Shown here in pieces: positions 45,477 through 55,978 of a stretch of DNA of 64,000 nt. How positions within the stretch are numbered: the first letter of the stretch is position 1; each line of letters begins with the position of its first letter. The notes below the pieces were generated by a model that saw only the letters and a list, made by a program, of their open reading frames with translations, searched no databases and was not told the origin of the DNA. Position numbers and translations under genes: made by a program. The DNA lies in contig CM076851.1 in the NCBI GenBank assembly GCA_039519185.1, forward strand, positions 94,314,387 through 94,378,386, in the 5' to 3' direction. The stretch is from Astragalus membranaceus. Taxonomy: Eukaryota > Streptophyta > Magnoliopsida > Fabales > Fabaceae.

Positions 45477-45763
45477 AATATATATAAAAGAAATCAATAA
45501 ATAAAAGTATCATCTCATAAGTCTTGTGTCAATTGAAAGAAAAATTTTATGGTAAATTTTAAAGTCAACTAATTATTTCTTATTTCAAGAACAACTTATA
45601 TTAATTTTGATTAAAAAATAAATACATGTGTATTGCAATATTTTTATTCATCTATACTATTATAATTGGTAAATATTTTTATTCAACTAATTTATATTTT
45701 TACAAATTCTCATAATAATATAATTTATTTGTAAATAAAGACATAATTTCAAAAATACGTTAA

Positions 45764-45767
<4 letters not shown>

Positions 45768-45818
<51 letters not shown>

Positions 45819-46083
45819 GCTTTTAAAAATGGAATGAAAAGAATAAATAAAAACGTTATCTCATAAGCCTCATGAGTTTACTATAAATAAAAGCTTTTTC
45901 TTATATATATATATATATATATATATATTTAATTGTATATTTTGAATAAAAATGGAAGCTTCATTTATATAAAAATTACAATAAATAAATATAGGTAAAA
46001 TTAATGAGGAGTGTTATAACCAAAATCTTCTTTATGTGTAAATTATAAACAAAATATTAGATTACATGAATGATAATCATAAG

Positions 46084-46171
<88 letters not shown>
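45768..46171. repeat. Three (AT)n tracts
   Basis: Runs at about 45768-45817, 45905-45929 and 46088-46171. The last is over 80 bp of pure dinucleotide. Confidence 0.9.
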
Positions 46172-46175
<4 letters not shown>

Positions 46176-47511
46176 TCACCTTAAGGTAACCAAAGAAATA
46201 AAAGAAAATAGCATTAGATGGAGGGGTTTCTACACAAAAAAACATGAGATGATAATATTTTATGCCAATCATTGCACACAGCTAGGCTAAATAAAAGATA
46301 GGAAGAGAACCGAAGAAGAATTTGAACATCCTATAATCTAAGTTACATCAATAATCTTTTCATATATGTTACAATTACAACAACCAGACCATATGAGTGA
46401 CAACCTCAAAATTATATCCTATATTTTCACCTATTTACTAATCAAACTTCAAGCTACTACATGTAATAGCTCTAATCTCCAATTCCATACATACCCCTAT
46501 ATTCTACAAATTACAACCCCCAAATCTTATAAGCCTCATGCACCAAATACTTTCCATGCATCATTTGCTTATGGAAATACAAATCACAACCCATTGTAGC
46601 TGATGTGCTAATGAGTCCAATTGACAACAATGTTCAAGACTTTGTTGTTTATATAGCCACTATTTACTTAAATGATCAATGTAACATTCCTTTTTACCAT
46701 TTAAAAAATGTAACATTCATTTTATTTTTCAATGTGTTTGCCTTTTTGTCTTACTATTATTCATTGTGTCTACTTTATGGTTCATAATTAAATGGATATG
46801 AAAAGATGCATGTTTAGACAATAATAAGTCTTAATTTTGTTTTTTTTTTAAGTTTTATTGACACCTATAAAATTAATTTTCGTTAAAAAAATTAATATAA
46901 AATAATAACATCTTATTTTCTTCCTACTCTATGGAGTATATATATTGTTATTAATTTTTTTATAATTTTTAGACCACCCTTCTTAAGTATTTATAGTATT
47001 TCTTAAAGAAGACCTAAAGTGAAGGAAAATGAAAAGATTGTAACTATATCTCTATTAAAAACCAACTATAATAATTAGGACTAATTATAATAATAATTTA
47101 GAGACACTAAAAGACAACCAAAATCAAAACATCAAGTAATGAATTAAGAGTAATCAATAAGAGAGGAAGTTTTGTAAAATTAAAAAAAAGAGGAAAACTC
47201 ACAATTCAAGATTCAAGCTTCTTTTATAAAAATTAATACTAATGTTGCAACATGTTTATAATTTAAATAATAATATTAGTTCCGTTAAAAATGTAATAAT
47301 TATTTTTAATATATTAAAACTAATAAGTTCTACAGTAATAATTTTTTTAAAAAATTAATATTATCAATTACGGTTCCGTTAATATTAAACTAATATTAGT
47401 TCCGTTAAAAAATTAATATGATGTATATGCAATACAAATAAATCAATTAAATATATAATAAAATTAAACACTAATAATAACCTGATAAAAAATACTAATA
47501 TATTTGATCAA

Positions 47512-47514
<3 letters not shown>

Positions 47515-47566
<52 letters not shown>

Positions 47567-47690
47567 TATAGATATATTATATTATATTATATTATATTAT
47601 ATTATATTATATTATATTATATTATATGATATTATATTATAATATATTATATTATATTGTATTATATTGTATTATATTATATTATATAAT
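47515..47690. repeat. (AT)n followed by an (ATATT)n pentanucleotide tract
   Basis: A pure (TA)n run to about 47564 passes through GATATAGATATA into about 22 copies of a 5-bp unit (TATAT/ATTAT register) with four interruptions. Confidence 0.9.
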
Positions 47691-47927
47691 ACTTAAACTA
47701 TTTTTAGTTGTTATTATCAACTTCTATTTTAATTTGAAAATATCATCATCTTAATGTAAATATAAAATATTTATTTGATATTCCACTAAGATAATCATTT
47801 AAAAAGTTAGTGGCAATTATTAGTTTTCATTAAAATTAAATTCTTCTTCATGTATAAATTATAAATAAATATTTTAATACACAAAAATATTGAGATTCAT
47901 TGTGGAGGCTCCATTGGAGTCTCCTTT

Positions 47928-47931
<4 letters not shown>

Positions 47932-48009
<78 letters not shown>
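47932..48009. repeat. (CA)n(TA)n microsatellite
   Basis: About six CA then about 34 TA units. Confidence 0.9.
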
Positions 48010-48012
<3 letters not shown>

Positions 48013-49653
48013 TTGGAATGGAAGATTTAAGTTTCTAACTTGTTTAAAAGTTTTGATAATGCTTGAACAACTAGTTCCTTTGAAATGGATGTAAATTGTT
48101 GTTTTAAACATGTTCCGGACTAAATATCATTGTGGATTTATTTCATTTTGAGTGGGGTAAAAATATGGATGAATTGGTACAAAGGGGATGCTCAAAACCA
48201 TTTGAAAAACAGAGTTTCCTGCTACTGCACAAACTGGTGTTGTTGAAGGAGAGGGACGAGGGTTTCGTTGGAGAAAGGAAAGGTTGAGAGAGCTGGAATG
48301 TGAACATCCCATTTCCTCTTCACTTTGATATTTCTTCATCTTCACCATCATCTCTTTACACCATACTCAACTTTTCAGAAATTATCACTTTCCCAAAGAA
48401 CACTAGAAGCTCTCTTTCCTTCCCTTTCATTCTTGACAACAATGGTGTTCCACACTAGTTCTCACCCACCCATTTGAAGAGCAACTCCTTCTTCATCTCA
48501 TCCACACCATTCTCGAATTGGCTAGGAGTTGAAAACCCAACTTCTGAAACTCTCCTCATTATCATTTTGTGGGCTGTTTTCGGTTTGCATGTGAATTTGG
48601 GGTTCAAGATGTTGATTAGATGCTTGCATGTGGTGTTGGGAGGTAGAATTGAAGCTTTGAAGGGCAAAACCAGCTTTGGGGCTAGCTTAGAATCAAATAG
48701 CAATTTGAGAGTTGAAGTAGAGTCATACAAAGCTTGAAGTTAGTTGGTGTTTGGGACAATCAACATGTGTGCTTGTTTCATTTGAGTTGTTCTCAAAGTG
48801 AGTTTCCTTTCCCCAATTTGTTTGTTTGTTGGATATGAGCATTTAGGATGTATTAGAGTTGATTGCATTTTGAAATTGTGTTTGCTAATGTGATTGAAAC
48901 TATCAAACTCTCTAATGGTTAGATTGATTGCATGTGTTTGAAGTCATAGGGTTGTATTGATTGTCAATTTGAGCATCTTTGATATTGTAGGGATTGATGG
49001 CCAATGTGGGTTTGATTTGTTGTTTTGGAAATATTTTAGACTTAATATCATGGTGGAAATATTGCATTTTGAGTTAGGTATGAGTTTGGGGTGAATTGGT
49101 ACCAAATGGGATGCTCAAAACTTGAAAAATTGGATTTTTCTGAAATCTGTCCAGGGAGCACGACCAGTGCACCTACGGACAATGCGTGAGCCTGTTTCTA
49201 ACAGGTGCTGGAATTTTGGTCACACACGACTAGTGCGTCCAGGCACACGACCAGTGCCCCCTCATGACTTAAAATTTTAAAACTTCACTTTTCTCGTTCC
49301 TTTGAATACCAATTCCACTCCAATTCCACCCTAACTCAAAGGTAAATATTTACATATGATTTAGGTCATGATATGAGATGTTTACAGGTGTTATGATTTT
49401 CTGTTATACGCGAGAGTTGAACTATATAAATATATACACATATATGAAAATAAATTAAAGAATTATTGATGTACTTGGGATTGGTGTCATGAACCCAAGC
49501 TCAAGACCTTGGAGGGAACTCAATAGATGTTATTGAGCGGGGATTCCCCCGGCCTTCACGATTGGTCGCATTTATATTATGTTAGAATACTGCGTATTGA
49601 GGGATGCGCCATCAGTAAATAATTAAAAGATATCGTGAGTATATCTATAGTGA
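48010..49653. other. Non-coding stretch, possibly a plus-oriented LTR piece, with an internal direct repeat
   Basis: No recognised gene; the 87-codon frame at 48474-48737 has no known domain. CATTTTGAGT...GGTGAATTGGTACMAAWGGGATGCTCAAAAC occurs twice (about 48143-48199 and 49066-49121), each preceded by a GGACTAAATATCAT/AGACTTAATATCAT block. The GCACGACCAGTGCACC-type motif near 49160-49260 resembles the CACGACCCGTGCGTCC motif in the solo LTR at 2858, so this may be part of a related LTR. A CACTA terminus begins at 49654. Confidence 0.35.
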
Positions 49654-49900
49654 CACTACAAGAAAATCGACGATTTCCGCCGGCAAAATCCGTCGGAAAC
49701 ACACTGATTTTCGTCGCAAATTAACGTTTCCGACGGACTTTCCGACGGACAAATTTTCGTCGCAAAATCGCTCGTCGCAAATCGTTTCCGACGGATATGT
49801 TCGTCGCAAATGAGTCCGTCGCAAAGTCGTCGGAAAACCCGTCGCAAATTTCCGTGGCAAAGTCGTCGCAAACTTTGACACTTTTTCGTCGCAAATCCAT
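49654..49900 (+). mobile_element. CACTA (En/Spm) transposon terminus with subterminal repeats
   Basis: CACTACAAGAAAATCGACG at 49654 is the standard CACTA end. It is preceded by TGA (49651-49653) as a possible 3-bp duplication. The next 230 bp are packed with CGTCGCAAA and TTTCCGACGGA motifs in both orientations, the transposase-binding subterminal array of this superfamily. The partner terminus is not found before the window ends. No TnpA or TnpD coding region is seen. Confidence 0.85.
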
Positions 49901-49992
49901 CGGAAATTTTTTTAAAAAAAAATTAAATTATACATTTTATGCAGCTTAATTGTAAGGAAACGTTTTTTCCATAATAAAATCAAAGCCTAAGC

Positions 49993-50090
49993 TGTTATAA
50001 AATCTGTTACAAAAGATTTAAAGCATTAAATCTGTTACAGTTGTTACTATGAAGTAACTAACTGTAACAAACCCCTTAGGGGTCTTTACA

Positions 50091-50139
<49 letters not shown>

Positions 50140-50300
50140 TATATGCTGTACAGAGCTGTAACATAGAAATTACAATCAATAAACAATTACATTTTCAGTT
50201 TACATTGCTTCCATTCTTCTTCTCTTCTGCGTTTTCTCTTCAAGTTCTGATAGTGAGTTTTGAGAGGATCTTCAAGGTGTGAAACCTCACAAAACAATAG
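49993..50300 (+). mobile_element. Possible Ty1/copia LTR
   Basis: TGTTATAAAATCTGTTACAA, then repeated TCTGTTAC/ACTGTAAC, an (AT)n tract (50095-50137) and a CAATAAACAATTAC poly(A)-signal-like region followed by a CTTC-rich stretch match the style of copia LTRs. The right end and the duplication could not be fixed. Confidence 0.3.
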
Positions 50301-50481
50301 AACAAAAGAAATTAGTCTTTGTTCACAGCAATCATATTCAGAAAGGAAGAATCAACCAAGATAAGTGAAAGAAAGGGAAGTTATACCTGTGTGTAATCAC
50401 TGGCTGAAGAGAGGGTTGATTCTAGATCACTTTCGTTTCTGTAATATGCTTTCCCAAATGCAGTCATTCCTGTCTGCAAAA

Positions 50482-52233
50482 TTAAAAATTCTGCAAGCCT
50501 TGAAGCTTCCAATGTTGCCTTTGCAGAGAGATACCCTCCTCATCAAAGTCATCTGTTTCCTCTAAGTATGCATATCTAGCAATTAAGATATAATGGCAAT
50601 CAGTATTTTTTCAGGTACACACAGGCACAAAAATATTGCCATATAACATTCAGTCCCAGTGGATCAGGAACAATAGGAAGAAAATGAAACAAATCGAATG
50701 ATGGAGGTAAAAAATAACAAGATTATTTCAAAGGAATTACTAATTCCGATATACAGAGACACAGTGGAGCTTTTCTGCAGTCTTGAGTTTTTCCATGACT
50801 TTTGGGTCCAACAAGCAACAAATACCTTCTGCATAACTCTCAAGATTTACCATAGGGCTAGGGATTAGTACAGTTGGTGCAACAACTATTTAAGCCCTTA
50901 TTTTTTACATGGATCAAATGACACCCTAAATCTTGTCATAAATGATATCTAAAGACTGAAGTTTCGCAAAAGGTATTTGTTTCCAGTTGGACTCGAAAGT
51001 GGCATGAAAGGTTCAGCTAACTAGAAATTAGGCATTTAGTCAAAAAGAAAGAAGTCTGTACTACTCCCTGCTTTCCTAGTAATGAACTAATTGATCAATC
51101 AATACAAAATAAATAAACCCATCAAGGCATGATAAAGCAGTGTGCTCGTGCAAGTGCAAGAAGCAGCAAGAAAGAGAAATATTTAGTTTTCCATTAATAA
51201 ATATTATTTTTTAACAAGTAAAATGTATTAATATTCATACTTATCAAAGTAGTGACTACAGGACTAGGATTATCCAGACCCAAATATACCTTTACATAGT
51301 TAAAAACACGACTTCAAGCAGCAGTCTAAAACACACACTGAAAGTAATAAATTGATATCTAAATCAAGTGATACCTAAATATTCCCGCACCATGTAACAT
51401 CCTTCCCATACAATAATACATAAGGCCACCAGTCTACTACTTGCCATATACTTAGAAATGGCCATGCACACACTGAGGGTTATAGTTTTATTATACAACA
51501 TCATCTGAGTGAAATATTTTTTTTTTCCACCGTTCCATAACATACATCTAAAAGTTTACAAAACAAACAAGGCCAATCTACCACCAACCTGTGCAGTATA
51601 AAATGAATGCAAGTTTGCACTGAAGTGGAGAAAATAGATAAGAAAACATTAGCAAACATAGAAATGTAGCCCCAAAAAAACTTTTGTTATTACAACTTAC
51701 ATGTAACAACTAACAAAAACTAGCACAGGGTCGGCATTTCAAGAGAAAAGTTAATCATAATATTAGAACAATACTATCAAGTATCAGTTGCTTTTATATC
51801 AGCATTCACCAAAGCCATGGAATGGACATACCTAGTAGGGTTATGAGAAGGAGCCCAAAGGACACATATCACCACCACCAGGAGAGCATATGAAAGCAGG
51901 GACCAGAAAGCTGGAATAATAGAAGCAATTTGCCACAGCTCGCTCAAAGGATCAGTAGCATTGAAGTACAGCTGGTTGAATACATCAACAAATACCAGTT
52001 AGCAATATTGACTGACATTAAAGTAATATCAAAAAAGCAAAAAAAGGAAATATTTGGATACTCCAACAGAGAAAGCACATCTAATTTCAACTCTACAACT
52101 GTTTATCTCTATACATATAATATTTTTTCTAAAAACTACCTCAAAGCCAATCCATGCAATTGACAGCAGCACCGACACCGCAAGGGTATTCGTAAATTTT
52201 CGGTAGAGACCAGTGCACCCATTGATCAGAAAT
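50482..52233 (-). pseudogene. 3' part of a lung seven-transmembrane receptor (GOST/CAND-type) gene, three exons
   Basis: Exons on the minus strand: 52233-52140, 51971-51832 and 50575-50482, with AG acceptors and GT donors that keep frame. Residues read FLINGCTGLYRKFTNTLAVS, then LLSIAWIGFE, LYFNATDPLSELWQ, IIPAFWSLLSYALLVVVICV and WAPSHNPTRYAYLEETDDFD. These are the last two membrane helices and the acidic juxtamembrane motif of plant lung-7TM proteins, candidate G-protein-coupled receptors of the GOST family. The final residues after EEGISL differ from the family tail I know and stop early. The upstream exons should lie right of 52529, but there a Tekay nest begins. Either this is a host gene whose intron was invaded, or a gene piece captured by the CACTA element. 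I call it partial. Confidence 0.65.
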
Positions 52234-52974
52234 CTCCATCAATATCAAAAGCAACAAAGTTCATAACTCACAAAGATGATTCAAAGTTCCAACACAAAAT
52301 TGTGCATGATTCCTTTGGAAATTAAAATCCTGCAATTCCATTAATCTGTTATTCTTCATCACAATGTCATTCCATTACCTACACCAAGAACCAACTATGT
52401 CAGGAAATCAAACAAAAAACAAACATTCCAACCTTTCTAAAAATCCAAACACACTTATCATATGTCATGGCTTCCATTTTCAGGCTTACAAATTGGTTGC
52501 ACACAAAGGACAATTTGATAACAGGATATGTAACGCCCTAATATTTAATTAATTATTTAATTGAATTGTTTGGGAATTTAATTGGTAGAAAAATAATAAA
52601 ATAATAATGCTAGTATATGTGGACCTATTGTTGGGGGTGGGATTATTAAAATGAGAAGTATTAGTGAGGCCCATGATTAAGTCGCATAAGCTAAGAAAAA
52701 GCCCATAGGACTAAATGAGCATATAAGGGATTAGGTTAGGGTTTTGCTCATTTAGAAGGATCAAAAAAATAGAATTGGAGAGAAGAGAAGAGAGCAGAGG
52801 CGCGGCGAAGAGGAGAGAGAGCTAGGGCAAGGCTTCGAGTTCTCCAAAGGCTAAGGTAAGGGTGGGGTTCTATCTCTATAATTGGGTGTATGAAGGGCTC
52901 TATGTAGAAAGGTTGATGGAACCCTAGGTGTGATTAAGTTAGAAGACCCTAGTTGTAGGTATTGAATTTTTATA

Positions 52975-53080
52975 TGATGATTGAACATGATTGATGATGA
53001 TTGAACATGATTGACGATGATTGAACATGATGGATGATGATTGAACATGATTGATGATGATTGAACGTGCTTGATGATGT
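52975..53080. repeat. GATTGAACATGATTGATGAT tandem repeat in the LTR of element C
   Basis: About five copies of a 20-bp unit GATGATTGAACATGATTGAY, directly before the GC-rich array. Confidence 0.9.
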
Positions 53081-53099
53081 TTTGGAATCGAAATTCTGG

Positions 53100-53800
53100 T
53101 CATGGGCGCCGTTTTTGATGTTGCTGTCTGGGCGCCATGGGCGCCGTCCCTGTCTATGTCGCTGGGTGCCTCCTGGGCGCCGTTCTGTGCGTGTGTTGTG
53201 GTCTGGGCGCCATGGGCGCCGTTCCTGAAAATGTTGCTGGGCGCCAAGGGCGCCACCCTGTTGTGTTGTGTGCGGTCTTGCAGATACCTGGCGCATAGGG
53301 TGCCAAGGGCGCCTAATCCTGGCTGCCCGTTGTTGTTGTTCCTGGGCGCCATGGGCGCCGGTTGATGTTTTCCTGGCGCAAGGGCGCCAAGGGCGCCAAG
53401 TCTTGGCTGCCCGATTTTGAGGTTGCTGCGTTTTCCTGGCGCAAGGGTGCCAAGTATTGGCTGCCCGATTGCCATGTTGCTGTGTCTCCTGGCGCATGGG
53501 CGCCAAGATTTGGCTGCCCGGTTGCTGTTGTTGCGTGCTGTGTCTGGCGCAGGGGCGCCATGGGCGCCTAAATCAGGCTGCCTCGTGCTGTGTCTGGCGC
53601 AGGGGCGCCATGGGCGCCTAAATCAGGCTGCCTTGTGCTGTGTTCCGTTGCTGGGCGCCATGGGCGCCAAGGGCACCATGGGCGCCAAGGGCACCAGTTT
53701 GGCTTCCCGTTGTGTTGCTGGGCGCCATGGGCGCCCGTTTGGCTGCCAATTGTGTTGCTTGGCGCAGTGGGCGCCAAGGGCGCCAAGTGTGGCTGCCCAA
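53100..53800. repeat. GC-rich array of GGGCGCCATGGGCGCC modules in the LTR of element C
   Basis: About 700 bp made of GGCGCC(AT/AA)GGGCGCC palindromes spaced by TGGCTGCC(C)G and TTGCTG words. One 53-bp unit (GTGCTGTGTCTGGCGCAGGG...) is repeated in tandem at 53533, 53586 and 53634. It sits at the corresponding LTR position to the array in A but with different units. Confidence 0.9.
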
Positions 53801-54860
53801 ATGTGAATTTCGCGATTGTTAAATAAAATGATGTTGAATATGTGATTAGGCCCAAAGTTGCCAAAATGTTGAAAGTTGCTAAATTATTGCGATGTTGCCA
53901 AAATGTTGAAAGTTGCTAAAATATTGCGATGTTGCCAAAATGTTGAAAATTGCTAAGTTATAAATTGTTGACGACGAAGGTTGTAGGAAGACGAATTTGC
54001 CTCTATTCATTGGCAGGTGATGTGTTGTAGGCCTACGGCCAATGTTGCTTTCCGATGTTGTTGCGTTGCTATGTAACCGTTGTTATTTGTTTGTGCATTT
54101 ACATAGCGTCACATGCATAGCATATTTTTACCATGGAGCTATGCTCAAACCACGATGGCCTGGATTGGCAAACCACGACGACGATGTTGCGATGTTGATG
54201 CCCCTATTTTACTGGCTTGAGTTATGGTACCACATGCATTATAGGGCGGTGGCCCTGAGTTGAGTCACATTTCGCATTATGTGCATACTTATGTGATTGA
54301 GATGATTTTGACTGCTGTTAAGTGATGAATTGACCTGGATTATATATTGTTCTTCATGTATCTGTTTATATAGTGCGATATCTCACCCCTTCTGTTTGAT
54401 TGTTACCCCAATGTTGGTAACGTGCAGGTAATCCCGAATGAAGGCAGTTCACCTTCGTTTGATCGAGTCGGTATCGTCGCTCTGATATGTAACACTCGGG
54501 GGGGAATGAACACGCGTTTTAATACTGTTTGCCTTGTTATTTCGTTGTTGGAGCTTTAAGCTGTTATGTTGCTATTTTGATGTTTTCTGAGATGTCTTGA
54601 GTTGTTAAGACACAACGATTATTTAATTTGACTTGTTGTGAATCCGCTGCGTAGTTTTTAAAGATGAATTATTTCTGAGGATTAAAATGGTTGTTTTATC
54701 GGTTCATCCAAACGTGTTATATAACTGTTTTCAAAAGCGAATTAACGCGTTGTTGTTTTCACGAAGTAAATGTGGCACTCCATTGTTTGTTGAAAAAGAT
54801 TTTTTCGAACTCTGATATTTTTGCATTATTTTGCCGGGTAGGAATGGGGTGTTACATTAG

Positions 54861-54872
54861 TGGTATCAGAGC
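54861..54872 (+). other. Primer binding site of element C (initiator tRNA-Met)
   Basis: TGGTATCAGAGC four bases after the LTR end, as in element A. Confidence 0.95.
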
Positions 54873-54974
54873 AGTTTCGGTCTGTCCGGCCAAGTTGTCA
54901 AGTTATTGTGTCATTGACGATCAAGTATTGTCAATTAGTTCTAACTGTTGTTTATGTTGTAGTGATTATTTGAG

Positions 54975-55268
54975 ATGGCTGGAAGGAACGATGCTGCTAT
55001 TGCTGCTGCGTTGGCTGCTATGGCTCAGGACGTGGAGGGTCAGCAGAATGCTGGTGAGAATGCTGGGTCTCGTAGTTTGGTGACCTTTCAAAGAGAGAAT
55101 CCGCCTACTTTCAAAGGCAAGTATAATCCTGATGGAGCGTTGGCTTGGCTGAAGGAGATGGAGAGGATCTTCCGTATGATGGACTGCACTCCAGCGCAGA
55201 AGGTTCGTTATGGTACTCATATGTTGGCAGAAGAGGCTGATGACTGGTGGCTAGAGACTAGTCAAAGG
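54975..55268 (+). pseudogene. Gag N-terminus of element C, cut by insertion D
   Basis: 98 codons from MAGRNDAAIAAALAAMAQDV to ADDWWLETSQR, highly similar to the start of the element A polyprotein. At 55269 the frame runs into the TGTAACACCCCG terminus of another LTR. The truncation is due to insertion, not decay: the retained part has no stop or frameshift. Confidence 0.93.
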
Positions 55269-55978
55269 TGTAACACCCCGATAAATTCTAACATATAGAA
55301 TCACCGAAATGCACTAATTGGCATGCATCAGAGTAACTTCCTGTTATTGAAATATTGAACACATCTAAAACTTTTGATAATACATATCAAATGGTTCTCT
55401 GAACCTCATAAACTTCCTGAAAATGCTTAAGTTTCAGAACTTAAGACTTGTACATAATCCTGGTGTTCAATACTCAAAACATAAAGTAGCGGAAACGATT
55501 TTACAACTTAAACAACGGAAGTTATACAATCGAAACATAGAAACAATATATGGAGCAAAGGTCTAAAACATGAAATTAGGTCTTCCATGACTCCAAAAGT
55601 CACACCCGCTAACCGTGCTTCATCGCCTTTGCTTTCCCCCGTTTCTCTGTAAAAACCACAAATATGAAGGGTGAGATAAACATTATCTCAGTGAGTCCTA
55701 TCGAGACCCCTTACTAACTCTAACGGTTCATTATGCCTTGATTTTAACTCGTGGTCCTAAAAAGCAACCACGTGGAAATACATTTAGTTCCTGTAACCTT
55801 CATGCTCATGGCCCTCCTAAGCGACACATGAAGCATGCAATCTTTGTTCCATGTTTTTAGCATAACACCTCAGTCTACCTATTTTATAGGCACCTCTTGA
55901 CTTTGGTGAACCCATCCCGCTATTTCTAGTGGGGGAAACATTCTTGAGTCTAGGTTTTGGGGCTCATGACTTCCCCTC
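55269..55978 (-). mobile_element. Insertion D: antisense LTR piece inside gag of element C
   Basis: Starts TGTAACACCCCGATAAATTC directly after AAAGG (55264-55268), the expected 5-bp target. The block CTCTGTAAAAACCACAAATATG followed by GTGAGATAAACATTATCTCA is shared with the solo LTR at 1821-4670 and the piece at 42790-44977, so D belongs to that family in minus orientation. It is interrupted at 55979 by element E and continues beyond the window. Confidence 0.75.

Larger units (their letters stand above)
52529..54856 (+). repeat. 5' LTR of element C
   Basis: Same terminal design as elements A and E, with TTACCCC.(A/G)TGTTGGTAACGTGCAGGT in U5 as in A. The GC-rich array at 53100-53800 is larger than in A. 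A repeated TTGCCAAAATGTTGAAA(G/A)TTGCTAAA motif follows (53857-53960). Confidence 0.9.
52529..55268 (+). mobile_element. Element C: 5' part of a Tekay-type chromovirus, interrupted in gag
   Basis: The LTR is at 52529-54856 (2328 bp, TGTAACGCCC ... GGGTGTTACA), the initiator-Met primer site at 54861-54872 and the gag start at 54975. The rest of the element lies beyond the insertion of D and E, outside the window. The left 5-bp flank is GGATA (52524-52528), so the partner should be found to the right of the window. Confidence 0.9.

Noticed and set aside
48474..48737. 87-codon ORF with a hydrophobic stretch
   Set aside because: An overlapping frame on the other strand is equally long; no family recognised.
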